Shown here piece by piece: positions 34,560 to 44,959 of a stretch of DNA of 48,797 nt. Numbering within the stretch: position 1 is the stretch's first letter; each line of letters opens with the position of its first letter. The translations under genes were made by a program, and so were the position numbers. The DNA lies in the NCBI GenBank assembly GCA_015501595.1, contig JADNRX010000390.1, positions 1 to 48,797 of the forward strand, in the 5' to 3' direction. The stretch is from Hymenopellis radicata. Lineage: Eukaryota; Basidiomycota; Agaricomycetes; Agaricales; Physalacriaceae. Under the pieces are notes generated by a model that was not told the DNA's origin, made no database searches, and worked only from the letters and a program-made list of their open reading frames with translations.

Positions 34560-35566
34560 TGGCTTTAGACTCGATGATTGGCAGTTGAGCAAGCAGGAAC
34601 GGCATCTGCCGACGAACTGCCGGATTGGGACTGTGATCGGGTGCGCATGTCAGGTCTTTTGCCTCTTGCCATCTGCGCCTTCTCTCTCATGCCCTCGTTC
34701 TTAGCTGTAGCCTCAGAATTTTGCCTTTCGCCCACCGTCCCTTTTTCTTTAGTTTGTTTCTCACGCTTGGTGTACTTCAAGATTTCGCTAATATACTTTG
34801 CGGTCAGAAACGCGCCCCCCTCATCGGGGGAGAACAGTAGAGCCCTCAAGAACGTTAAGCTTGCCACCTCGGGATAAGCTGAACTCGCAGTGGTTTTCAG
34901 ATGTGGCAGATCTTCTTCAAGAATCTCTCGTGCGCCGCCAGAAAATAAAGGTCATTTATGCACTCAAACAGTACATGCTCGCATACCCGACACAATCTTT
35001 CTTCGCGCGGGATTGCCGGACGATTCTGAACATGATGGCCGAGCCTCTCCACCGCCTCCCGGTGTTCAGAAACGGGGACCTTCAAGTACGTTCTTAGCAT
35101 CAGGGGGAACCGCAAATGGGAGCTTCTCGGCTGCAACCTCGAGGTCGTTACACCACCCTGCCTTCCCCAGCATATAGAGTGTTCTGGCACTTGTCAAAGC
35201 TGCCTTCGCAAGGTGACCATCCTCTAAGCCTATGGCATATTCCAGGAACCCCAGGAACCCCAAGGTGAGCATATAACACCCGACCCGGACAGGCATTATT
35301 CCAGTCTCCGTGTACAGCGGTGCTTTCATTGACTTCTTACCTAGGCGCAGCATTCGGCGTATGAACCAGTGGTATAGATTCTGCCCCGAAACGCGGCACG
35401 ATCGAAACCACAGCAGATGGTGTACTGAACCGCCGTTACCCGTTATCCCTTTCCGTACGCGAGGACGCGGAGCCGCTGGCGACGCTGGAGATCGTGCTAC
35501 GTTTCTGAATCTTGGAAGCGAGGGCAGTTGAAGCATGAGGCATGCATGCGGTGTGATGCGTTTCAC
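34560..35566 (-). mobile_element. 3' relic of a non-LTR retrotransposon (LINE-like) ORF2
   Basis: Minus-strand peptides in three frames follow the end of basidiomycete LINE-type reverse transcriptases: GKKSMKAPLYTETGIMPVRV, FLEYAIGLEDGHLAKAALTS and GKAGWCNDLEVAAEKLPFAV (35566-35066). Then comes TYLKVPVSEHREAVERL with a zinc-knuckle-like ERLCRVCEHVLFECINDLYF and FLKKICHI (35102-34897). The tail is FLRALLFSPDEGGAFLTAKY with ISEILKY and a Lys/Glu-rich end (34867-34565). Two frame changes separate the pieces and the catalytic RT motifs are missing, so it is a truncated dead copy. It lies between USO1 and the peptidase gene. Family placement is from recognisable motifs only. Confidence 0.6.
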
Positions 35567-35622
35567 GGAATTCCAGAGCTATCAACACTGGATATGACTG
35601 ACGACGTGGTCGTTGGCAAAAG

Positions 35623-35655
35623 ACCGGTCAGTCCAGCGGAAATGTACTGACCGGT
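35623..35655. repeat. 10-bp inverted repeat (hairpin A)
   Basis: ACCGGTCAGT (35623-35632) and ACTGACCGGT (35646-35655) are perfect inverted repeats around a 13-nt loop. The pair sits directly beside hairpin B. Confidence 0.6.
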
Positions 35656-35656
35656 T

Positions 35657-35702
35657 CAGTGGATTTCAGCAATCACTGCAGCGAATTTCCTGAAATCCAC
35701 TG
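35657..35702. repeat. 13-bp inverted repeat (hairpin B)
   Basis: CAGTGGATTTCAG (35657-35669) and CTGAAATCCACTG (35690-35702) are perfect inverted repeats with a 20-nt loop. It lies about 190 nt upstream of the peptidase start codon. Confidence 0.65.
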
Positions 35703-35814
35703 CCAAGGCGTTTGGGAGTGTAGCCTTACCGGTGACCAGCTGGGCAGTGCCGCAGTGGGGAGCGCGCCCAATCATCATCGCCCAACTCTTGTGGGTGCAT
35801 GGTGTATATAAGAC

Positions 35815-35822
35815 CGAGGGCA
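35815..35822 (+). promoter_or_regulatory. TATA box of the TAP-like peptidase gene
   Basis: TATATAAG, 79 nt upstream of the ATG at 35894. Confidence 0.55.
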
Positions 35823-35893
35823 GGTCTGCCTTCGTCATTCAGCGCTCAGCTTTTCACCTTTGCGCACTTTTTACGCACGTTTTGTTTCTAGGA

Positions 35894-38489
35894 ATGTTTC
35901 ATTCCCTTCTTCTTCTTCCTCTTTTCTTTTCTTGGGCGATTGGTGATCTTGTACGTTCTGTTTCAACATTGCGTACATTTCACTCACTCGTTCTCTACTT
36001 TCAGGTTCCCAACCCGACCGCACCTGTCAATTGGACTACATGCGAGAATCAACCCGATGATAGCTTGTTCTCTTGCGCTTATTATGATGTCCCACTCGAT
36101 TGGACCGACCCAAACGACACTCGGAACGCGACGCTCTATGTTGCCAAATATTCTGTACCAAAGAAGACCAAGGGAACATTGTTTGTCAATCCTGGTGGAC
36201 CGTACGTAGTCGCCGATTTATGTTGGACTGCTCAGTGCTGACTCGACAAATGGCTAGTGGTGGGAGTGGCGTAGACTTTCTTATGACAAAGAGCACCGTA
36301 GACCTCCTCTTGGCCATTACTGGCGGCATGTACGACCTCGTCGGCTGGGATCCTCGAGGAGTTGGACAGAAAACATTGTACGTATTTTCCACGTCGCTCC
36401 CTCGTGTCGTGCTCAATTGAACGTAGCCCTGGAGCCGCCGTATGCTTCGAATCTGATGAAGACTACGTCGAATACTGGAACAATACAATCCTCCTTGGTT
36501 TTGAAGTCCGAGGCAACTTGACGTACCAGCCAGACATCGATACCATGTACTCTCAAGTCGATGTTATGGCGGAACGTATGGCAGGGCTCCGCGAGAAATG
36601 TACTTCTATACCAGGCGGAGGGCAATACCTCGAGTACGTTGGATCTGTGGCTACTGTTCGAGACATGGTTAGCGTCGGGTTATCCACTCCATTTGACCCC
36701 TTAATCATTTTCTCTTCAGGTTGCCTTAGTGGACGTTCTGGATGGTGTGGGCGCACCCATTTATTATTATGGGATCAGTTAGTAAGCCACCGTTGTTTTT
36801 ATATCGTGCAAACCATCTAATCGAATGTTACTAGTGGAACCGTTTGTAAGTCCTTGTTCATTCACGTCATTTAAAGAAACTAAGCCGGCTTAGTGGGTAA
36901 TATCGCGGCCAACATGTTCCCCGAGGTACATCCTTCATCTTCGATCAACGAGCGCCTATTTCTAACAAACGTCTGTTAGCGCGTAGGCAGGATCATCATC
37001 GACGGAGTCATGAGTCTGAAACATTATGCTCTCGAGCAGCCTTACCTCGTTCGTTGTTTGTCTTACGCTGCGCTCCGATTGCTGATAATTTGACAGCAAT
37101 GGGCGCGTCATGTTGAGAGTGCCGATGAGGCGCTACAAGGTGCGTTTCAACTTTTGCGTCTCATAAAGATGCCGACGAATATGAAATGTGTGCAGCATAT
37201 GCTGTTGCTTGCGAGCTGGCCGGTCCCGAAGGATGCATTCTTGCTGACGATTCTCTCACCGATGGTGACATTTTGAGATGGATACAGGACCTCACTAACG
37301 TACGTATCCACTTGTCACTTCCTTGTATTTATGACTAACTTCGTGGTCAGCTTGCCTACGATTTCTACGGAGACGGACGAGTCCTGAAAGGCTCGCTATG
37401 GGTTCGCTCGTATATCTTTGATCACCTCTATCAACCCAGCTCGTGGCCCGATCTCACAACCACGTTGTACAAAACATGGGTCGACTACACGTCAACGCCA
37501 CCTTCCACCGCTCCCGAAGCTCGGGCCGAAGATCCCTTAGGAGCCCTAGATTACTCTGTCAATGCGATACAGTGTGGTGATGCCACGGATCCTGGCAATA
37601 CGACATTCAAGGACGTCTTTGATGAGCTAATAGACGTCACTAGAGAAGTATCAGGTTTCTGTAAGACTTTTCTTCCTTTCGTGATGCAGCTCAAGCTGAT
37701 GATGATGTCGTCTAGTCGGACCGATGTTCAATCAGTACATGATCTGCCATGCATGGCCTGCGCGATCCAAGGAACGCTTCCAGGGTCCGTTTGACAGCAA
37801 ACTGGCGTATCCTATTCTCGTCATTGGGAATACGGCTGATGTATGTAGACTCCCCTCGATGTCTGGTGTTCTGCTGACCGAAACGATGTAGCCTATCACT
37901 CCACTGAAGGAGGCTGAAGCGGTGAACGACGATTTCGGAGACTCTTCGTATCTCATCACGCAGCACGGAGCTGGGGTAAGTCAAACCTTTATCTAGAGCG
38001 TGGAGTGGTTTGCTGATGCGCATACTATAATAGCACAGCTCCTTGGCCCAGCGCTCGGATTGCACTCGACAGATGACAGCTGCTTATCTTATCAACGGAA
38101 CTGTAAGTTCACTCTGCAATCTCCATCTACAATACTCACTGGGCGCGCTACAGACACCTCACAATGATGCCACCCTCTGTGAAATCCTCGACATCCCAAT
38201 CTTCCCCAACGCCACAGGCAACGGTGTTACGTCCGGAGACGTCTCGTCCAAGATCAAGGAACTCAATGCGGCCAGTGCCAGTCAGGCTGACAACAGCGAC
38301 GATGACGATGAACTAAGCAACGTGAAGGACGAACGACGGACGTTCATGATAGCTACGATTGCTTTGGGCGCGGCGACTGTCGTCCTGGCGTTGGTGGTGA
38401 TTGGGTTGATCTGCTTCAGACGCAACAAGAAGCGCTATGTGAAGATCCAAGGGCATGACCAGGATGAGCCTCGTTGGGCAAACCAGTAA
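35894..38489 (+). CDS. Membrane-anchored TAP-like alpha/beta-hydrolase (peptidase S33 family)
   Basis: Fifteen short exons can be traced, from 35894-35950 and 36005-36201 through to 38154-38489, all in frame. A signal peptide (MFHSLLLLPLFFSWAIGD) is followed by CAYYDVPLDWTDP and the oxyanion region LFVNPGGPGGSGVDFL. The nucleophile elbow is YYYGISYGTV (Ser). The acid is in VIGNTADPITP (Asp) and the base in QHGAGHSSLA (His), a complete triad. The end has a Ser/Asp-rich linker, a membrane helix (IALGAATVVLALVVIGLICF) and a basic cytoplasmic tail. TAP-like enzymes release short peptides from N-termini. Here the enzyme is probably anchored at the cell surface or in the secretory pathway. No frame breaks were seen. 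Confidence 0.88.
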
Positions 38490-38633
38490 CCATATTGTAT
38501 TTGAACATTTTCGATTAGTTCAGCCGACAGCGACAAGATGTATCGGACCAGAAGATTATGCAACATGCCGTTACTATTACATTTGTGGGGATCATTGAAT
38601 CGTTATACAGTTATTGTTCATGAATTCTTGTCG

Positions 38634-40805
38634 TCACGGCATTTCCGGCTTTGCATGACTATCATCATCGCGAATCTTGACATTGTGTGCATCGAGAACT
38701 TGGCGGTTGTCGATTTCGTCTCCGAATACAGCGGCCATTTGTTCGAGCGTTTTCCCTGGTAAATTGTAAGTATGAGCCAATGCCGACAGGAGGAGGGAAG
38801 CTGTAGTACCTTTGGTTTCGGGGAAGAAGAAGAGGATTACGACGAAGTCGCAGAAGTTCAAGAGGATGAAGAGCAAGTAGAACTTCCACCCGACGTTGTC
38901 CATCGCCAGTGGGGAGACCTGCCGAAGTGTTACAATTAGTTTGGAACCATGGATTGACCATTGTACGCACCTGACTCAAGAGCACGTTGAATGCCCAGTT
39001 GCAACAAGTCGCCACCGCTGTGCCCATAGACCGCACCGACGTTGGGAAGACCTCAGCTGCCAGCACCCAGCTGACGGGTCCGAAACTCAGCGAGAAGTTG
39101 ACGCTCGTCAAGAAGATCATGGCGATACCGGCCCTACAAGTGATAAGAAGGAGTGCACGTTTAATCAGCGCTGAGAGTTACCTTTGGGCCGTAGCGTTTA
39201 CTTGATCAGCAGGCGCACCAGGAGGGTTGGTGGCTACAATGGCAGCAAGAATTGAGAATGTGACGACAAAGCTTCCGGCGCCGTATAGAAGGGGCTTCTT
39301 TCGTCCGACTAGATCCAGGATGAAGATGATGAAGCTGTGGCGAGCCAGTCAGCTTACTATGTCACCTCGATAGCAGAGGAAGCTCACAAGAGATTCGCGA
39401 TTGGACCAACAGCCCGTAGATACCCTGTACGAGAAGTGCCTTGCTCCCGGTGACACCCAAACTCTCGTACATCTGCGGTCCGAAATAGTTGAGGACTTTC
39501 AGGGGAGGAATCAGTTACTTTGGATATCAGGCAGAATTTACAACAGGAGCGCACCATTAATACCAGTGAACTGACCGAAAATCTGCACTCCACAGGCAAC
39601 CAGCGTCCGCCTCATCATAGCCGGAGTGGACCATAGATCGCTCAGCCTCTTGCTCTTCACTAGCTGCTCCGCCTTGATGGTCTCGTACATCTCAGTGAAC
39701 TCCGCATCCGCCGCTTCCATCTGCTCCGGCGTCTTCGCGCCATGTAATTGCTGGACCACCTTGTGTGCTTCTTCATCACGGCCTACTTCAAGTAGCCAAC
39801 GCTGTTTGCATGTGTGAGGCGAAGTAAAGGCAGGGAATTTGGAAGGGTCGTACAGGACTGAACGGCAAGAACTGTATTCCAACAAAAAGCAGTCCGGCGG
39901 GTACAAGCTGCATGGCCAAGGCCAGACGCCACGACGCGTCGCTGCCGATGAATTGACACCCATAGCCGACCCAGTTTGCGACGATAAATCCGATGCCTAG
40001 AAGTTGCTGGAAAAGGCCGACTAAAAGTCCTCGAATCTTGGGTGGCGCAATTTCGGTGTTGTAGAGTGGGACGGTCATGGAGAGTACTCTGGACTTTTGT
40101 GAGAACACAGAAGAATACAACCAACGGAAAGCCACCCGATGGCGAAGCCACCGATGATACGTCCCACGAGGAGGGTGGCGACGTTGTTAGCGCCACATTG
40201 CATTGCACAGCCCCAGAGTGCGAAGAGGGATCCTAACTGGGAGAATGTTGGAATAACATGGTGGAATAGCGCTCGCCTGACGTACTTGTATACTTCGTTT
40301 ACGACCATATTTGTCGCATGCCCTGGCACGATCATTCAGAACTTGGAATTTGCGAAGAAACGTGGGCTCACCACCCAGCCAGCATTGCTCCAAAGAAGCA
40401 TCCACCTTCGGCCGGAATTCGATAGTGAGATCATGCCGCGGTCGAACGTCGAAATACGCACCATTGAAGGTAGAAACCACCGCGCCTTTGATGTCTGGAT
40501 CGTCTCCGAACTTGTCCAAGTAGTATTTCATGGTAATGACAGATGCAATAATCCCACTGAGAAAGCAATGTCATTTTTCCGGTGGCTGCTAGAGGGACGA
40601 GCCATTGCATACCTGTCATAGCTGTTGAAGAGGATCAAACGTTAGAGGATGGGATGCTACGAGTTTGATTACCGAAGACGCGTACCCAAAGAGAAAAGCA
40701 CCTGTTCGAGTCATCAGTTCCTGTCTCATGCTCGGATGATACGATAGGACAGGACCTACCTATAGAGGAGAAAGAGGCCAGGAAAAGGTTGTAGAAAAGG
40801 CCCAT
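38634..40805 (-). CDS. MFS sugar transporter (one frame break)
   Basis: The minus-strand gene starts MGLFYNLFLASFSSI at 40805. Exon 1 is 40805-40760, exon 2 40701-40686 and exon 3 the 9-nt micro-exon 40621-40613. Exon 4 is 40556-40462, and several more follow. Family motifs are GAFLFGYDSG across the micro-exon, DKYGRKRSI, GRIIGGFAIG, YNTEIAPPKIRG, then ASWRLALAMQLVPAGLLFVG, PTSVRSMGTAVATCCNWAFN and FFFPETKGKTLEQM. It therefore belongs to the sugar porter family (12 membrane helices). The hydrophilic centre (about 39790-39620) is the usual cytoplasmic loop. At 39413-39415 a CCC run should be CCCC, to join GIYG to AVGPIANL. The substrate (hexose or other sugar) is not predictable. Confidence 0.88.
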
Positions 40806-40869
40806 GGCGTGTTGATATTGGGTGGTGTGGTGTATAGTATGATTGTACATGTACTTTGCCCATCGCGAG

Positions 40870-40876
40870 TTTTATA
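40870..40876 (-). promoter_or_regulatory. TATA box of the sugar transporter gene
   Basis: TATAAAA on the minus strand, 65 nt upstream of the start codon at 40805. Confidence 0.5.
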
Positions 40877-42191
40877 CCGAGCCCAGAGGGTAAAGAATTT
40901 CAATACCAGTCCGGAGAATCCCCGCGTCACATCGTCATGCGACGAAGAAGAATCCGGAGCATTGTATAGAACGGAGCTGGTGCAGAAGCATAACATGAGA
41001 ACATCGGAAGGTCTCTTAGGTATCCTTGTGAGCGCTCACCACGTAGTTCGCGTCCATAGAGGGGTAGGACCTGCGTCTATACGCCGGTCAGAGATGTGAC
41101 TCTATCTGAAAGGTACGCGTCTGGATTATAGATGAACGACGCCAGTGTTCCGTCCTAGCCAGACTCGGCGTCCAGATGAAGATATAGACCGAGCGGCAGA
41201 GCGGTCCGCTCAAGACGTGCCACGTTCCGCGTCTGGGGTCAGGCACATAGAATGTGTTCCGTGTGCGCCAAAATTTCGATGAGTCCATACGGCTACAAGA
41301 CCCGTATTCCTTTGCAATACTGGGCAAATAGTAGGATGATAGTCTATGCGAGGAACAAGACGGGGCCGCGACTGAATCGGACTGATCACCTCTTTTGAAC
41401 GAGACGCAACTGGAAGAGCAAGCGAGCCGCCATGTGTATTTTACGTGGGTTCTAGGCCAAGTTCTAGATCCTAACGCCTTGAAAGTCTAGCGTGCTCAAC
41501 GACTCTGAAATAATCCCGTAAAATTTCTACTCACAGAGCCGAGTGACCACAAAGTGGCTAGCGAATCTCTCGTCATTACATATTTCCTCTGTAGTGCTAT
41601 CAGACTGGGACGCAGTAGGTCACATCGCGTGATCGCCAATCACTGTCTGTCTGTGACTCTGATCAGTCCGCCAGCTTCGCACCACGATGTTTCATTTTTG
41701 CCAGAGGCCGAATCTGCTTTGACACGAGGCAGAAGATATGCAGTACAGCGAGTTCGAGTCCTTTCGTTCTCCTTCGGTACACTCACCTGCTTCCTGTCCT
41801 AGATCGCGAAAGGAAGGAGCCCTGTGCTTCAAAGCTGTGATCGCCAAGTACAGTCTCACCACGGTCTCAGCCACTATGCTGATAATCGAAAGATCGGCGT
41901 TCGCGCATCGCATATATGGAGATATTCAATTTAACCTTGCAGCGAGAAGGCGTATCATAACCACCGCTTACAAGTACTTCTAGCTTCTTCGCGCATGACG
42001 CTCCTTCGTTATTTTGTGCGTGTTTTCTCTTATCTTTCCAGACTCATTCACTCGGTGGTGTCTTACACGGAAGTAGTTTAAGATATCAACGGCGCGATGA
42101 TAGCAATGCGAGATGAAACTAATAGATAAAGCTCGAAGAACTACCCTCGCAGCACTTTAAGCCGCTAGGTAAATCCCCTAGCAGCACCTAG
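40877..42191. other. Intergenic between divergent genes
   Basis: About 1.3 kb with small overlapping ORFs (41692-41913 minus, 41738-41983 plus) and no recognisable domain. It includes promoter sequence for the transporter (minus) and the TLC gene (plus). Confidence 0.35.
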
Positions 42192-44903
42192 ATGATTCTT
42201 CGCTTCCTGCTCGTTGTTGGCTGTGCCTCCCTTCTCGCAGTCCAAGCTCACCAGCCCTCGGCGTACCTGGACGCGTTTGAAGAGTTCCTGCATGGGTGAG
42301 TTTTACCTGACTTGATATTATCGTTGCATTACTGATCATCCTGTAGATTCATCAATTCCACGGACATCGTCGCAGCAGGCGAGAGTCCATCGTTGGCCAG
42401 TGACTGTGTTGGAAGAGTTGACTTGACAACTAGTGAGTATACTTGCTCTAGCGATGATACTTGCTAACGATTTTCTCCTCAGCCTTTGTGGGCTCACAAC
42501 TCAACACTGGTTCGTAATTCTCTCATTAGTATTCACCGCGTATTAACTTAACTCTAGAATATCTTTACGGTTTATCCAGCGACGTGGCCTCTCTCAACAC
42601 GACTCAACTTCTCGGCGTTCCTATCAACGCGTCTGTTCAATCTCTCGCTACAGAAGGCTCGCTTGTATCGGCCAGCGTCATGCTTAGCATGTTCTACAAG
42701 ACCATATCGTACACGCTCCCCGTCCAGGTCGACATGTGGCTTGATTTCAACGACGACTTGAAGATACGGTCCTACGATGTCTCCTTCCGCAGGTTCCCGG
42801 AGGCTTTCGCATATCTTCTGCCGAAGTTGGGTCCTCAGATTGCTGCTGAGCTGAAACGGAGTACAGCGCTGCAAACCTTTCAACCTTGGTCGCTCAGAGA
42901 GCAGCGATTGACATCTGCAATGTCTCCACGGACTACTGCACTGGTGACAATCAACAATATTCATCGTAAGTCTGATCTGGTCCTTGATGATTCCATCGCT
43001 GATTCGGTTTGATGCCTAGACACAACGCGTGCATGCAGTTCATGCTTCAGGATGTCTCATTTGGGGAGATTTGGGAAGCTGGTCAAAGCACCACAGCGTG
43101 CAGGTTCGTTATAGACAGTTTTTTCATCATCCATAATCTTAACCTCGTCTCAGATACTTTTACAAGAACATGGTCAAATTCCGCCCCGAAGTTCATTGCG
43201 CCACATTGGCCATCAGGTGGTGACATGTGCAGTAAGTTCGGCACAGAATGCGTAAGACTTCGTCTGACTCGCGTATTCTAGTACCCAGAGATTACGAACA
43301 AGTTGCAACCGCGTTTCCCTTCTCCCACACGCTTCTTGCCCCGAGCGGGACGCTCTTGTCTGAGGACGTCAAAGGATTGTCAAACCAGACGCTCAAAGAA
43401 CTTGTGAAGATCACCGTGGAGCAGGTATACCCACGACTGTAGCCTCCGTAAGTCGCGCCATCTCGTTGACGCTGGATATACTGATTCCCAATGCAGTACC
43501 CGATACCGGCTTTGCTCTACGCTCTCATCCTGTACATCATGGCAAAGGCCGTTCAACTTGGCCTTGACCGCTGGTCGCCGACCTTCCGACAACTGTCGTT
43601 TGAGAATCAAAGAAACACCGTCACTTGTAAGTCGCTTTCGTTACTGGGTGACTTTCCATAACGCTGTGTAGATTAAATTCAATCAAAGGTTAAGAAAAAG
43701 CTGTCTTGCCGAGCCCGCCGACCGTCCTAAAGGGTCTTCGGGGCTGTTCGCTCCACTTTTGATGGCAAAACAGCGTCTTCAGATTTTGAGTCTGGGTGCG
43801 CACCCTCCCTCCAGACTCAGATGTAACAAAATGATAGTTTGAACATCCGAATTCGGCAGAAGAGAGGCGGCATCCCGTCGGCATGCCGTGTTCATATCCC
43901 AATGTGGATATAACGGGCGCCATGACTGCTGCGCCACTATTCAGCGTTTGCTGGAGCCTGACTGAGCCAGAATGGCCAACACTTTCACCAGAAACAGTGT
44001 GAATTTAGCACTGAGGCAATACAACAGCTTCCTGCTAGCCAGGTAAACTGGAGAGTCCTTATTTCTTGTGATTGTAGATACTAAACAGGCTTATGGTTTA
44101 GATTCCGACTAGATAGTCACGATGATAACTGTCCCTGACCTGTTTGAAGATGATTTTGAATCTAAAATCGTTATGGAAAGTTATCCACTATATTCTTAAA
44201 AACATGTCTAACGTTACTTTCCAGACGTTCTTAACGCGATATGGACCACTGTTGCGTTGGTTTTTCAGGGTTTATCATCTCCCATGCTCCGCCAGGAGTA
44301 CTCCTTGGAAGGTTTATTGCAACTTCATATTGCAACTGTCCTTGTCTCTGTTCTCTGTGCGTTTTGTGTTGGAATATATTGAAGTGCTCGTGTGCTCGAG
44401 CATGTTCACACGTACATATGGTCGCGACGTGTCTTCTCCATAGGATCTGCGCGCCACCTCTTGGCTTACTCATCCTACGTACTATTCTTAGCTGCATGTT
44501 CTCATATTTAAGTAGGTACTTCAGGATGTATTCTTCACTCGTTTGCTTTAGAGCCAATGCACTGTGTGCTCAGCAAGCGTGCCCGTTCCGCTGACTAGCG
44601 CGCGTATCGACACCTGCGTCGCGTGTTTTCCAACATTTTGTATCCTATGTATGCGGGTCTGATAATTGACATCGTTTCGTAGATATCTTTGAACTTACTT
44701 ATCGCCCGAGCATGCGCTGGCCGCTGCTCATACATCACTTCTGCGTGAGTTTCTCCTTCGAAAAGTTTCGGGATCGGTAACTGATATTTCTTCAGACTCT
44801 GTTCGCTACCATCTTCGTGCAGATCATCCTTCAAATTACGATGCATCCTGCTCTTGGAGTCGTAGGTATCATTTGGTTATTCCAAGCCACGACGGATCTA
44901 TAG
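42192..44903 (+). CDS. TLC-domain membrane protein, 3' end lost to the Helitron insertion
   Basis: Exons: 42192-42295, 42347-42432, 42483-42509, 42558-42860, 42905-42965, 43020-43092, then on to 43437, 43496-43626, 44225-44356, 44683-44744 and 44796-44903. A signal peptide (MILRFLLVVGCASLLAVQAH) precedes a luminal Cys-rich domain: IDICNVSTDYCTGDNQQYSS, WEAGQSTTACRY, RPEVHC, GGDMC. A membrane domain follows: YPIPALLYALILYIMAKAVQ, NTVTYVLNAIWTTVALVF and YIFELTYRPSMRWPLLIHHF. The HH pair is typical of TLC (TRAM/LAG1/CLN8) domains, which act in lipid synthesis or sensing. The frame ends two codons after QATTD, at the Helitron, so the last helices are missing. Two single-C deletions near 43200-43215 break the HC-HIGP motif. 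Confidence 0.7.
43787..43819. repeat. 9-bp inverted repeat within an over-long intron
   Basis: TGAGTCTGG (43787-43795) and CCAGACTCA (43811-43819) form a hairpin inside the 598-nt intron of the TLC gene. It may belong to a small inserted element. Confidence 0.5.
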
Positions 44904-44908
44904 GGTGG

Positions 44909-44928
44909 GAATTGCGCTCGCGCAATTC
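44909..44928 (-). repeat. Subterminal hairpin of the Helitron
   Basis: gaattgcgctcgcgcaattc is an 8-bp perfect stem with a 4-nt loop. It is GC-rich inside an A+T-rich element and placed just inside the host junction, as expected for the Helitron 3' hairpin that ends rolling-circle transposition. Confidence 0.6.
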
Positions 44929-44959
44929 AGTCCAGAGTAAGATATAAAAAATATTAAAT

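Noticed and set aside
34474..34704. Possible plus-strand gene start (MEPLRRLFPK at about 34494)
   Set aside because: After the apparent intron no frame stays coding; the sequence is antisense to the end of the retrotransposon relic.
41745..41765. tRNA-like GTTCGAGTCC motif
   Set aside because: The flanking bases do not form a T-stem or acceptor stem, and no anticodon arm is found upstream.
44595..44846. 83-codon minus-strand ORF before the Helitron
   Set aside because: It is antisense to the TLC exons at 44683-44744 and 44796-44903, which carry the conserved HH motif and good splice sites.
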